This document shows positions 34,264 through 42,282 of a stretch of DNA of 42,576 nt, in pieces. The stretch lies in the NCBI GenBank assembly GCA_019114005.1, contig DXGH01000002.1, forward strand, positions 1-42,576, read 5' to 3'. A model generated the notes under the pieces. It searched no databases, was not told the DNA's origin, and saw only the letters and a program-made list of their open reading frames with translations. The number at the start of each line of letters is the position of its first letter. Position 1 is the stretch's first letter. The position numbers and the translations under genes were made by a program. This stretch comes from Candidatus Acetatifactor stercoripullorum (GTDB lineage: Bacteria; Bacillota; Clostridia; Lachnospirales; Lachnospiraceae).

Positions 34264-35093
34264 GACTGGGAGAAAAGCAGCAGCTTGAGATTGTAAAGAA
34301 AGTGGATTTCGGCGTTTATCTGGCCGAAGAAGGAATGGGACAGGAGGAGCGCGTGCTTCTGCCTGCAAAGCAGGTTCCGGAAGGCAGCAGGGTGGGAGAC
34401 ATCCTTGAGGTATTTCTGTACAGGGATTCCCAGGACAGGCTCATTGCCACCACAAGGCAGCCGGCTTTGGTGCTGGGGCAGACGGCGGAGCTTACGGTTG
34501 TGCAGACGGGAAGGATAGGCGCCTTTTTGGACTGGGGATTGGAAAAGGACCTGCTGCTCCCCTTTAAAGAACAGAAAAAGAAGGTGAACACCGGGGATAA
34601 GGTGCTGGTTTCCCTTTATATTGACAAAAGCAAGCGGCTCTGCGCCACTATGAACGTATATCCCAATCTGCGCACGGATAGCCCGTACCAAAAGGATGAC
34701 AGAGTAAGGGGACGGGTTTACGAGATCAGCGGCAATTTCGGAGCATTTGTGGCGGTGGACAATCAATATTCGGGCCTGATTCCCAAAAAGGAGCTTTACG
34801 GCAGAGTGGAGCTGGGCGAGGATGTGGAGGCCCGGGTGGTGAAGGTGCACGAGGATGGCAAGCTGGAGCTGAGTATCCGGGAGAAGGCCTACATTCAAAT
34901 GGAAAAGGATGCTCAGGAGCTGTTAAGCCTTTTGGAGCAAAAGGGAGGAAGGCTTCCCTTCAATGACAAGAGCTCGCCGGAGATAATCCGTCAGAATACG
35001 GGCATGAGCAAAAACGAGTTTAAGCGGGCTGTGGGCAATCTGCTGAAGGCGGGAAAAATAGAGATTGCAGAAAACGCCATTCTTATGATATGA
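34257..35093 (+). CDS. CvfB-like S1 RNA-binding protein
   Basis: The 278-residue protein has tandem S1-type OB folds. The first covers VKKVDFGVYLAEE, the second VVQTGRIGAFLDWGLEKDLLLPF and the third RVYEISGNFGAFVAVDNQYSGLIP, each listed by key part only. A C-terminal winged helix (SPEIIRQNTGMSKNEFKRAVGNL region) completes the CvfB (YitL) layout. CvfB binds RNA and affects virulence gene expression in Staphylococcus aureus. The start overlaps the thioesterase stop, so the pair is coupled, although no functional link is known. Confidence 0.88.
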   Translation: MLRLGEKQQLEIVKKVDFGVYLAEEGMGQEERVLLPAKQVPEGSRVGDILEVFLYRDSQDRLIATTRQPALVLGQTAELTVVQTGRIGAFLDWGLEKDLLLPFKEQKKKVNTGDKVLVSLYIDKSKRLCATMNVYPNLRTDSPYQKDDRVRGRVYEISGNFGAFVAVDNQYSGLIPKKELYGRVELGEDVEARVVKVHEDGKLELSIREKAYIQMEKDAQELLSLLEQKGGRLPFNDKSSPEIIRQNTGMSKNEFKRAVGNLLKAGKIEIAENAILMI

Positions 35094-35163
35094 TATGCTA
35101 AAGGAGCAGAATCGTTTTGCTGTGCGGATTGTCCGCAGACGGCGGGAAAGGTGAGGAGTTAGT

Positions 35164-35355
35164 ATGGATATTGCAGGTTTATCTACACAGATGGCAGTTA
35201 CCTCCCTGCAGGCTAAGGTGGGTACGGCGGTGCTGGGGAAGGCTATGGATACCAGCGAGGCTTTGGGCGCCGGGCTTGTAGAGATGATTGACGCTGCAGC
35301 AATGGAGCGCAGTGTGTATCCTGAGCTGGGAGCCAACATAGACATGAGAATCTGA
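35164..35355 (+). CDS. YjfB family protein (putative motility-associated)
   Basis: This 63-residue protein matches the YjfB type, with an amphipathic opening MDIAGLSTQMA, an Ala/Gly-rich middle and the ending YPELGANIDMRI, where VxPxLGxxID is the usual signature. The family is annotated as possibly linked to motility, without biochemical proof. ATG 35164 follows GTGAGGAG. A terminator follows. Confidence 0.8.
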   Translation: MDIAGLSTQMAVTSLQAKVGTAVLGKAMDTSEALGAGLVEMIDAAAMERSVYPELGANIDMRI

Positions 35356-35383
35356 GCGCTGCCGAAAAGGAATGATTGTGAGG

Positions 35384-35419
35384 GGCTGGCCGCATGAGAC
35401 AGATGCGGCTGGCCTTTTT
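35384..35419 (+). terminator. Intrinsic terminator after the YjfB gene
   Basis: Arms 35384-35395 and 35403-35414 pair along 12 positions, two of them G-U, around a seven-base loop, followed by five T. Confidence 0.85.
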
Positions 35420-35448
35420 GTGAATTTACATAAAATCCTATTGCTTTT

Positions 35449-35477
35449 TTGGTGATTTTTTTGTACATTTGTATTAT
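35449..35477 (+). promoter_or_regulatory. Probable promoter of the CdaR-type regulator gene
   Basis: TTGGTG (35449-35454) and TATTAT (35472-35477) are 17 bases apart, in an A/T-rich stretch between the YjfB terminator and the AAGGAG site of the regulator gene. Confidence 0.55.
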
Positions 35478-35505
35478 ACGTTCAAAATCAATAAGGAGTG
35501 GGATT

Positions 35506-36591
35506 ATGATATCAAATCAGATTTTGCAGAACACCATCGACGGACTCAAGGCCATAGCCCGGGTAGATTTTTGCGTTATGGATGTGGACGGAAAAGACGT
35601 TGCATCTACCATAGATATGAGCAGCTGCTCCAAGGCTGCGGTGGAATTTGCGGTATCCCCGGCGGATTCCCAGGAGATACAGGGATATCAGTATTTCAAG
35701 ATTTTTGACGAGCAGCAGCTGGAGTATGTGCTGGTGATAGCAGGCACGGGAGAGGATGTTTATACCATCGGCAAAATGGTGGCGTTTCAGATACAGAATC
35801 TTCTGGTGGCTTATAAGGAGCGTTTTGATAAGGATAATTTTATCAAAAACCTGCTGCTTGACAACCTGCTCCTTGTGGATATCTACAGCCGTTCTAAGAA
35901 GCTGCACATTCAGGCGGATGTTCCCCGGGTGGTCATGATTGTGGAGTCTGCAAATGGCAAAGACAATAATGCTTTGGAGCTTTCCAGGGGTTATTTCGGG
36001 GTAAACAGCAGAGATTTTGTCACCGCTGTGGATGAGAATAATGTCATTGTGGTGAAGGAGCTGGCAGAGGGAGACCTTGGCCGGGAGATTGAAAAAGCGG
36101 CCAGAGGGCTGGAAAACTGCCTGCAGAAGGAGGGCATAAAGGACATCCGCATCGCCTATGGCACGGTGGTTCATGAAATTAAGGAGGTAAGCCGTTCCTA
36201 TAAGGAGGCAAAGATGGCGCTGGACGTTGGAAAAATCTTTTTTGATGAGAGGGACATCATTGCCTACAGCGAGCTTGGAATCGGCCGGTTGATTTACCAG
36301 CTTCCCATTCCTCTGTGCAAAATGTTTATCCGAGAGATTTTCGGGGGGAAGAGTCCCGATGAGTTTGATGAGGAGACACTGACTACCATTCACAAATTTT
36401 TTGAAAACAGCCTGAATGTGTCGGAGACCTCCAGACAGCTTTTCATCCACCGGAACACATTGGTGTACCGTCTGGATAAGCTGCAGAAAAGCACCGGCCT
36501 GGATCTGCGTGTGTTTGAGGACGCCATTACCTTCAAGATCGCCCTGATGGTAGTAAAATATATGAAATATATGGAAACCTTTGAATACTAA
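35506..36591 (+). CDS. CdaR/PucR-type transcriptional regulator
   Basis: This 361-residue protein has an N-terminal sugar-diacid-recognition-like sensor region (SNQILQNTIDGL, then a PAS-like stretch to about residue 115) and a middle GGDEF-like remnant region (VSRSYKEAKMALDVG). The C-terminal PucR-type helix-turn-helix covers NVSETSRQLFIHRNTLVYRLDKL. Related proteins activate genes for glycerate or sugar-diacid use, but no such genes are nearby, so its targets are unknown. ATG 35506 follows AAGGAG. It could control itself or the downstream division genes, which start 44 bases after its stop. Confidence 0.82.
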   Translation: MISNQILQNTIDGLKAIARVDFCVMDVDGKDVASTIDMSSCSKAAVEFAVSPADSQEIQGYQYFKIFDEQQLEYVLVIAGTGEDVYTIGKMVAFQIQNLLVAYKERFDKDNFIKNLLLDNLLLVDIYSRSKKLHIQADVPRVVMIVESANGKDNNALELSRGYFGVNSRDFVTAVDENNVIVVKELAEGDLGREIEKAARGLENCLQKEGIKDIRIAYGTVVHEIKEVSRSYKEAKMALDVGKIFFDERDIIAYSELGIGRLIYQLPIPLCKMFIREIFGGKSPDEFDEETLTTIHKFFENSLNVSETSRQLFIHRNTLVYRLDKLQKSTGLDLRVFEDAITFKIALMVVKYMKYMETFEY

Positions 36592-36635
36592 TTTCGTTGT
36601 ATACTGTAAGAAAACATAAGATAGGCGGCATACCA

Positions 36636-37379
36636 ATGGCAAATAAGGAATATTTACGAAGAAAAAGGGAGCAGATGATAGAGGAAAAGGGCATTATTTA
36701 TTTGGATAATGTGAGCAAATCCTATTCTACGGGCTCCCCGGCGTTAAACGGAATCACCCTGAGCATTGGAAGGGGAGAGTTTGTTTTTGTAGTCGGAGAC
36801 AGCGGCTCTGGGAAATCCACGCTGATCAGACTTCTGCTGCGGGAGCTTACTGCAACCAGCGGCAGTGTTTATGTTATGGGGAATGATCTGGCAAGGCTTA
36901 AGCACAGACAGATACCCAAATTCAGAAGGAATCTGGGCATTGTGTTCCAGGATTTCCGTCTTTTAAACGACAGAAACGTCTATGAGAACGTGGCCTTTGC
37001 ACAGAGAATCATAGAGACGCCGGTGAATGAGATCAGAAGGAATGTGCCGGCTATACTGGCAACGGTAGGTCTGGCGGGCAAGTACAAGGCAAAGACCAGG
37101 CAGCTGTCCGGTGGAGAACAGCAGAGAGTGGCTCTGGCCAGAGCCCTGGTGAACAGTCCTTCCATTTTGCTGGCGGACGAGCCTACGGGCAATCTGGACC
37201 CTAAAAATTCCTGGGAGATTATGCGGCTTTTGGAGGAAATCAATGAAAGCGGCACTACAGTGGTGGTGGTCACCCACAACAGAGAGATTGTGAATGCCAT
37301 GCAGAAGCGTGTGGTTACTATGAAAAAGGGCATTATTGTCAGCGATCAGGAGAAGGGCGGTTATATTGATGAAGATTAG
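36636..37379 (+). CDS. ftsE: Cell division ATP-binding protein FtsE
   Basis: This 247-residue ABC ATPase has Walker A GDSGSGKST (54-62), the Q-loop FQDFRLL, the signature LSGGEQQR (157-164), Walker B with ILLADEPTGNLD (177-188) and an H-loop histidine in VVTHNRE. It pairs with FtsX to transmit ATP-driven changes across the membrane to a wall hydrolase during division. A charged N-terminal extension of about 18 residues precedes the ABC fold. The 3' end overlaps ftsX by 11 bases. Confidence 0.97.
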   Translation: MANKEYLRRKREQMIEEKGIIYLDNVSKSYSTGSPALNGITLSIGRGEFVFVVGDSGSGKSTLIRLLLRELTATSGSVYVMGNDLARLKHRQIPKFRRNLGIVFQDFRLLNDRNVYENVAFAQRIIETPVNEIRRNVPAILATVGLAGKYKAKTRQLSGGEQQRVALARALVNSPSILLADEPTGNLDPKNSWEIMRLLEEINESGTTVVVVTHNREIVNAMQKRVVTMKKGIIVSDQEKGGYIDED

Positions 37380-38304
37380 CACATTGTTTTATACCATCAA
37401 GCAGGGATTTGTCAATATTTTCCGAAACAAATGGTTTTCTCTGGCATCCATTGCCACCATTTCGGCGTGTCTGTTCCTGTTTGGCCTGTTTTACGCCATT
37501 GTGGCAAATTTTCAAAACATTTTGAGAACAGCGGAGGAAGGGGTTTCCGTAACTGTGTTTTTTCACAGCGAGAGTGATGAGTGCGAAAGTCATACGGAGG
37601 ACCAGCTTCCCACGGATCAGCGTATTGAGGAAATCGGGCAGCAGATTGCGGCCCGCATGGAGGTGTCGGATGTAAAGTTTGTGTCCGACGATGAGGCGTG
37701 GGAAACCTTTGCGGCGGATTATTACGGGGATGATTATTCCGCAGGCTTTCCTGAGAATCCGCTGGAGGGTGAGGATAACTATGAGGTGTATTTAAGTGAT
37801 GTGTCCATGCAGAGCGCTCTTGTGACCTGGCTGGAATCCATACCGGAGGTACGAAAGGTCAATTATTCCGAGCTCACCGCCAATACCCTAAGCGGCGTCA
37901 ATCTGCTGATCGCTTATGTGTCAGTGGGAATTATTATAATTTTGCTGGGAGTCAGTATTTTCCTGATCAGCAATACGGTAGCCATCGGAATTTCTGTCCG
38001 CAAGGAGGAGATTAATATTATGAAATACATCGGGGCTACGGATTTCTTTGTAAGGGCGCCCTTTGTGCTGGAGGGTATGCTGATTGGTCTCGTGGGGGCT
38101 GCGGTGCCTCTTTGGATCATTCACAGCCTATATAACTATGTCTTGTCTTATGTGGTGGAGCGTTTTTCGGTTTTGAGTCAATTCTTAGACTTTTTGACAG
38201 TGGAGCAGGTTTTCCATGTTCTGACGCCGGTATCTCTTGGAGTGGGTGTGGGGATCGGCTTTTTGGGAAGTATTACTACTGTCAGAAAGCATCTTCATGT
38301 ATAA
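37369..38304 (+). CDS. ftsX: Cell division protein FtsX
   Basis: This 311-residue protein has the FtsX form: one N-terminal membrane segment (about 22-44), a large extracytoplasmic domain (about 50-180), then three more membrane segments and the conserved cytoplasmic loop RKEEINIMKYIGATDFFVRAPF, noted here by its IMKYIGATD core. The external loop is the part that contacts wall hydrolases. ATG 37369 (MKISTLF) overlaps ftsE. The hydrolase candidate follows 16 bases later. Confidence 0.95.
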   Translation: MKISTLFYTIKQGFVNIFRNKWFSLASIATISACLFLFGLFYAIVANFQNILRTAEEGVSVTVFFHSESDECESHTEDQLPTDQRIEEIGQQIAARMEVSDVKFVSDDEAWETFAADYYGDDYSAGFPENPLEGEDNYEVYLSDVSMQSALVTWLESIPEVRKVNYSELTANTLSGVNLLIAYVSVGIIIILLGVSIFLISNTVAIGISVRKEEINIMKYIGATDFFVRAPFVLEGMLIGLVGAAVPLWIIHSLYNYVLSYVVERFSVLSQFLDFLTVEQVFHVLTPVSLGVGVGIGFLGSITTVRKHLHV

Positions 38305-38320
38305 ATGATATGAGGCGCCT

Positions 38321-39550
38321 ATGAAGAAAAAAAGTATTTTGCTCTGTCTGGCGGCTGCATTGCTTTTGGGTCTGACGATCCGGCCCGGGCTGCTGGCATC
38401 AGCTACCAGCATGTCCTCCATCACCTCGGACAGCATAAAGGAAAAGCAGGAGCAGATTGAGCAGGCTGAGAAGGAAAAGGAAACCCTTCAGAGTAATCTA
38501 AGTGACCTGAAGGAGATTAAAGAGAATCTGGAGACGGAAAAGACCAATCTGACAAATTATGTGGCGGAACTGGACAGAAACCTAAGCGATATCGAGGATA
38601 ACATTACGGAATTGCGGCAGCAGATCAGCGCCAAGGAGGAGGAGATCACGCTCACCCAGGCGGAGCTGGACGCTGCCTTGGAAAAGGAAGAAAACCAGAA
38701 AGAATCCATGATTGCCCGCATAAGATGTATATATGAGAAGGGCCAGCCCCAGGTGGTGGAGCTTCTGGCCGGCTCAGAGAGCTTTGGAGATTTTTTAAAC
38801 AAAGCGGATTATGTGGAAAAGACAGTGGCCTATGATAAGCAGATGTGGGAGGAGTACAAGGAGAACCGCCAGCTGATTGAGCTTTGCAAACAGGAGCTGG
38901 AGCTGGATAGGCAGATACTGGAGCAGGCCAAAACAAATGTGGAGACGGAACAGGCCAATCTGGAGGAGCTGATTGCACAGAAGAATCAGGATATCACGGA
39001 GTACGAGTCCGACATCTCCAATAAGGAGCAGGCCATAAAGGAATACGAGGCGGAACTTGCAGCCCAGAATGCGGAAATAGAAGCGCTGGAAGCGGCAATT
39101 GCCGAGGAAAAGAAGCAGATTCTGGCAAGCAGCGGCACTGTGTTAAGCTATGACGGCGGTATGTTTAAGTTTCCGCTGGCCTCCTATACCAGAATTTCGG
39201 ACGACTACGGAATGAGAATCCACCCTACGCTGGGCGTGGAACAATTCCATAATGGAGTGGATTTTGCGTCCCCCAAGGGAACCGCTATCTATGCAGCTTA
39301 TGACGGACAGGTGGTGGCAGCTACCTACAGCGCAACCATGGGGAATTATGTGATGATAGACCATGGCGATGGACTCTACACCATTTATATGCACGCCTCG
39401 GCGCTGTATGTGACAAAGGGAGATGTGGTTGTGAGAGGGGAAACCATTGCGGCGGTGGGAAGCACAGGGCGTTCTACGGGCAATCATCTTCATTTCAGCG
39501 TCCGTCTGAACGGGTCCTATGTGTCGCCGTGGAATTACCTGAGTGAGTAG
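38321..39550 (+). CDS. Secreted M23 (LytM-type) peptidoglycan endopeptidase with coiled coil, FtsEX partner
   Basis: The 409-residue protein has a signal peptide (about 1-28, LCLAAALLLGL core) and a long Glu/Lys/Gln-rich coiled coil (about 35-265) like those of PcsB, CwlO and EnvC. The C-terminal M23 domain has a complete zinc site: His310 and Asp314 in HNGVD, His358 in MHAS, and His389 and His391 in HLH. Unlike E. coli EnvC, whose LytM domain has lost its ligands, this one should be an active endopeptidase. Position right after ftsEX suggests the coiled coil docks on FtsX; that is inferred. ctpA follows 42 bases on. Confidence 0.92.
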   Translation: MKKKSILLCLAAALLLGLTIRPGLLASATSMSSITSDSIKEKQEQIEQAEKEKETLQSNLSDLKEIKENLETEKTNLTNYVAELDRNLSDIEDNITELRQQISAKEEEITLTQAELDAALEKEENQKESMIARIRCIYEKGQPQVVELLAGSESFGDFLNKADYVEKTVAYDKQMWEEYKENRQLIELCKQELELDRQILEQAKTNVETEQANLEELIAQKNQDITEYESDISNKEQAIKEYEAELAAQNAEIEALEAAIAEEKKQILASSGTVLSYDGGMFKFPLASYTRISDDYGMRIHPTLGVEQFHNGVDFASPKGTAIYAAYDGQVVAATYSATMGNYVMIDHGDGLYTIYMHASALYVTKGDVVVRGETIAAVGSTGRSTGNHLHFSVRLNGSYVSPWNYLSE

Positions 39551-39592
39551 AGAAAGCGGGTATGGAAGGAGCGCTGAAAAAGCGACGGAAAT

Positions 39593-40912
39593 ATGGACAA
39601 TAACAGAGACAATAATTACTATGACTTGGATTCTATGAACAACAGAAATATTAAACCAGAGGACGGCAATGGGAAAAAGGGGTCTTTTGTCAGCGGCGTT
39701 ATTGCAGGACTGGCTGGTGCACTTTTGATTCTCAGCGTAATTTACCTTGGCACCAGACTGCAGCAGCTGGCCGGCGCGGGGAGAGATTCTGACGGCGCTT
39801 CCATGCTGGCACAGCTCCTTTCCGGAGACTCCTTGGTGGATGAGCAGACCATCTCCAAGCTGCAGACCATCGGGGATACAGTGAAAAAGTATTTTTACCT
39901 GTCAGAGGTGGAGGACGACGCCCTGGAGGAGGGGATGTACCGGGGAATGCTGGAAGCGCTGGACGATCCTTATTCGGAATATTATTCTGCAGAAGAGCTG
40001 GCCCAGATTATGGAGCAGACGGAAGGAATTTATTATGGCATTGGAGCCTATGTTTCTTTGGACACACTCACCTCTCTGCCGAAGATCAGCGGAGTGATTG
40101 AGGGAACCCCTGCCCAGGAGGCTGATCTTCGGGCAAACGACCTGATTTACCAGGTGGATGGGGTCTCCACCTATGGGCTGTCCCTGGACGAGGCGGTGGC
40201 TATGATAAAGGGAGAGGAGGGCACGCAGGTGACCCTCACCATTATCCGCGAGGGAGAGGACGACTATGTGGAGCTTATGGTGACACGCCGCCGGGTGGAA
40301 TCTCCCACTGTGGAATTTGAGATGCTGGATGAGGAGACGGCCTACATTCAGATTGTGGAGTTTGACGATGTGACCATAGACCAGTTTGCGGACGCTTTGG
40401 CCACAGCCAAAGGTTCCGGGATGAAGGGACTGATTTTGGATCTTCGGGCCAATCCGGGGGGGAGCCTCAACGCTGTGGTGGAGGTGGCGCGTATGCTGCT
40501 TCCGGAGGGGCTGATTGTGTACACTGAAGATAAATACGGGGAAAGAGAGGAGTACACCTGCGACGGAACCAGACAGCTGGAGGTTCCTCTTGTGGTGCTG
40601 GTGGATATGAATTCTGCCAGCGCGGCAGAGATTCTGGCGGGGGCCATAAAGGACTATGGCATTGGCACCCTGGTGGGAACCACCACCTTTGGCAAGGGAA
40701 TCGTTCAGCAGATTATTCCTTTTTCCGACGGCTCTGCGGTGAAGCTTACCATAAGCAGCTATTTTACACCAAATGGCAACAATATCCATGGCATTGGAAT
40801 TGAACCGGATATTCAGTGCGAATTTGACGCAGAAGCCTACTACAATACGGAAAATCCCTATGACAACCAGCTGGAGAGAGCTAAGGAAGTGCTGAAGGAA
40901 AAGATAGGATGA
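39593..40912 (+). CDS. ctpA: C-terminal processing peptidase, S41 family
   Basis: This 439-residue protein has an N-terminal signal anchor (about 33-53), a PDZ domain (around YYGIGAYVSLD to LTIIREGEDDY) and the S41 catalytic domain. The Ser/Lys dyad is Ser343 in NSASAAE and Lys368 in TFGKG, 25 residues apart, as in CtpA proteins. It cleaves exported proteins at the cell surface. As last gene of the ftsE-ftsX-M23 cluster it may process the hydrolase or its partners; this is inference from position. A strong terminator follows. Confidence 0.94.
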   Translation: MDNNRDNNYYDLDSMNNRNIKPEDGNGKKGSFVSGVIAGLAGALLILSVIYLGTRLQQLAGAGRDSDGASMLAQLLSGDSLVDEQTISKLQTIGDTVKKYFYLSEVEDDALEEGMYRGMLEALDDPYSEYYSAEELAQIMEQTEGIYYGIGAYVSLDTLTSLPKISGVIEGTPAQEADLRANDLIYQVDGVSTYGLSLDEAVAMIKGEEGTQVTLTIIREGEDDYVELMVTRRRVESPTVEFEMLDEETAYIQIVEFDDVTIDQFADALATAKGSGMKGLILDLRANPGGSLNAVVEVARMLLPEGLIVYTEDKYGEREEYTCDGTRQLEVPLVVLVDMNSASAAEILAGAIKDYGIGTLVGTTTFGKGIVQQIIPFSDGSAVKLTISSYFTPNGNNIHGIGIEPDIQCEFDAEAYYNTENPYDNQLERAKEVLKEKIG

Positions 40913-40923
40913 CAGGACGACAC

Positions 40924-40963
40924 AAAAAGCGGAAGGTCTGACAGGCAGATTTTCCGCTTTTTT
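40924..40963 (+). terminator. Intrinsic terminator after ctpA
   Basis: A long stem (40924-40940 with 40946-40963, two G-U pairs) closes the loop ACAGG and ends in six T. A second hairpin, CGTGCGCC/GGCGCACG around TGGC (40967-40986), follows at once. Together they isolate the accessory operon from ctpA transcription. Confidence 0.9.
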
Positions 40964-41043
40964 GCGCGTGCGCCTGGCGGCGCACGTTTCTAAGCCCGGA
41001 GGGTGGCTTTGGAAAACTATTTTCAGGAAAACAGAACAAATGT

Positions 41044-41072
41044 TTGTAAAAGCTATGGACATATGCTATAAT
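41044..41072 (+). promoter_or_regulatory. Extended -10 promoter of the DUF3990-NADAR operon
   Basis: TTGTAA (41044-41049) and the extended -10 TGC-TATAAT (41064-41072) are spaced by 17 bases. The leader of about 70 bases contains a possible seven-codon open frame (41097-41120) behind GGGAGGGGAA, and the GAGGAG site of the first gene lies ten bases before its ATG. Confidence 0.85.
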
Positions 41073-41147
41073 CTTGATGACGGGGTGGGAGGGGAAATGG
41101 CAGTCTGGTTAATGAAGTAGTGAATCATATATAGAGGAGTTAGATAG

Positions 41148-41807
41148 ATGAAGAGTGGGAAAAATGAAATTGTTTTATATCATGGAAGTCCTAATAAACA
41201 AATTCGACCCACATACGGATTGGGAAATGATAAGCATGATTACGGAAAGGGATTTTACCTGACTGAAAGTCCAGTATTAGCATCTGAATGGTCAGTCTGC
41301 AATCCTATTGAAAAGAATGGCTGGGTACATAAATTTGTACTGGATATCAGCGAATTAACGATATTGGATTTTGAAAAATATGATATACTTTCATGGCTTG
41401 CAGAGCTTATGAAACATCGGGACGCGGATACAGGACGAAGATATAGGGTATTGGCGCCGAAATTCATTCAAAAATACCAGGTATCTACAGAAGGATATGA
41501 CGTGATCAAAGGTTGGCGTGCAAATGCGTCATATTTTTATATTGCTAAGTGTTTTGTCAGGGATGAAGTAGATATTGACATCTTGCCTGATTTATTAAGA
41601 TTAGGAGATTTGGGAATTCAGTACTGTTTAAAAACGGAAAAAGCATTTCAATGCCTCAGAGAAGAGTTTTCTGTATTGCAGGAAATCGAGTATAATAGGG
41701 TGAATCCGCAATATACGCAGCGTGACAGAGTCGCCAGAGAGGCAATGTATGCTTTGATCAACTCTGATAAAAATAAGATTGAAAACGTGTTTAGCAAATT
41801 AATTTAA
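41148..41807 (+). CDS. DUF3990 domain protein, putative ADP-ribosyltransferase-fold enzyme
   Basis: This 219-residue protein opens with a short tail, then LYHGS (His12), DYGKGFYLTE (33-40, Tyr37) and A45/W48, the pattern by which DUF3990 resembles the H and Y motifs of ADP-ribosyltransferases. Further DUF3990 landmarks are a central WLAELMKHRD, YDVIKGWRA (117-125) and QYCLKTEKA (158-166). To my recollection the family belongs to the ART clan, but no activity is proven and the third catalytic residue cannot be assigned here. No signal peptide is present, so an intracellular target is likely. The gene is clearly AT-richer than the core genes to its left. It shares an operon with an unknown protein and a NADAR protein, which suggests a writer (toxin) role. 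Confidence 0.8.
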   Translation: MKSGKNEIVLYHGSPNKQIRPTYGLGNDKHDYGKGFYLTESPVLASEWSVCNPIEKNGWVHKFVLDISELTILDFEKYDILSWLAELMKHRDADTGRRYRVLAPKFIQKYQVSTEGYDVIKGWRANASYFYIAKCFVRDEVDIDILPDLLRLGDLGIQYCLKTEKAFQCLREEFSVLQEIEYNRVNPQYTQRDRVAREAMYALINSDKNKIENVFSKLI

Positions 41808-41818
41808 GAGGTAAGATC

Positions 41819-42253
41819 ATGGAAGTGTTCAGTAAAAGTTACTTGGAAGAAGTTGTTGAAAATCAAGGAAGATTATTTGAATATGCAGAAGAACATTGTC
41901 CAGGAATTGATGTAGCGGATTTTATAGGAGCATATATGAAAAGCCATACAAGGGCAATGATCGATGAGGGACAGGCTTATGTCTGTACAATGGATGCAGA
42001 AACGTTATACAATTATTTTCTGGAAAATGATAAATATGAGCCGAAGTCGGGAAAAACAGCAGGAGGATTTGCACCAAACTGGATGGGACAATTTTATGCA
42101 TTGTTTCAATGGATATACAGACTTCCCAGCAAAGAAGTCGTTAAACTGCTCCCGGTAGAGTTTATGTTTGAAGCATATCCTGGCTTACATGATCTGGATT
42201 TGTATGTGGCTGTTCGTAAGGTGGGAGAGCAGTGTGGACTTAATGCGCCGTAA
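41819..42253 (+). CDS. Unassigned 144-residue protein of the DUF3990-NADAR operon
   Basis: I do not recognise a family. The protein is soluble and acidic, with an N-terminal helical part (YLEEVVENQGRLFEYAEEH, then DFIGAYMKSHTRAMID) and a C-terminal part rich in aromatic residues (NWMGQFYALFQWIYR, VEFMFEAYPGLHDLD). The first half loosely resembles the small helical partners (DUF3791-type) often found next to DUF3990 genes, but that is an impression, not a match. It starts 11 bases after the DUF3990 stop with an AAGAGG site, so the two are made together. It could be an antitoxin, adaptor or target-recognition subunit. Confidence 0.65.
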   Translation: MEVFSKSYLEEVVENQGRLFEYAEEHCPGIDVADFIGAYMKSHTRAMIDEGQAYVCTMDAETLYNYFLENDKYEPKSGKTAGGFAPNWMGQFYALFQWIYRLPSKEVVKLLPVEFMFEAYPGLHDLDLYVAVRKVGEQCGLNAP

Positions 42254-42282
42254 AGTTGCTTATAGTATGGGAGGAAAGAAAT

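Noticed and set aside
36581..36605. Promoter for ftsE
   Set aside because: TATACT is a fair -10 box, but the only -35 candidate (TTGAAT) is 13 bases away and no proper extended -10 is present.
35512..36642. A 376-codon minus-strand frame opposite the CdaR-type gene
   Set aside because: Antisense shadow of a gene with a clear helix-turn-helix and its own promoter.
39902..41062. A 386-codon minus-strand frame opposite ctpA
   Set aside because: Antisense to ctpA with its catalytic motifs; no supporting promoter, ribosome site or domain.
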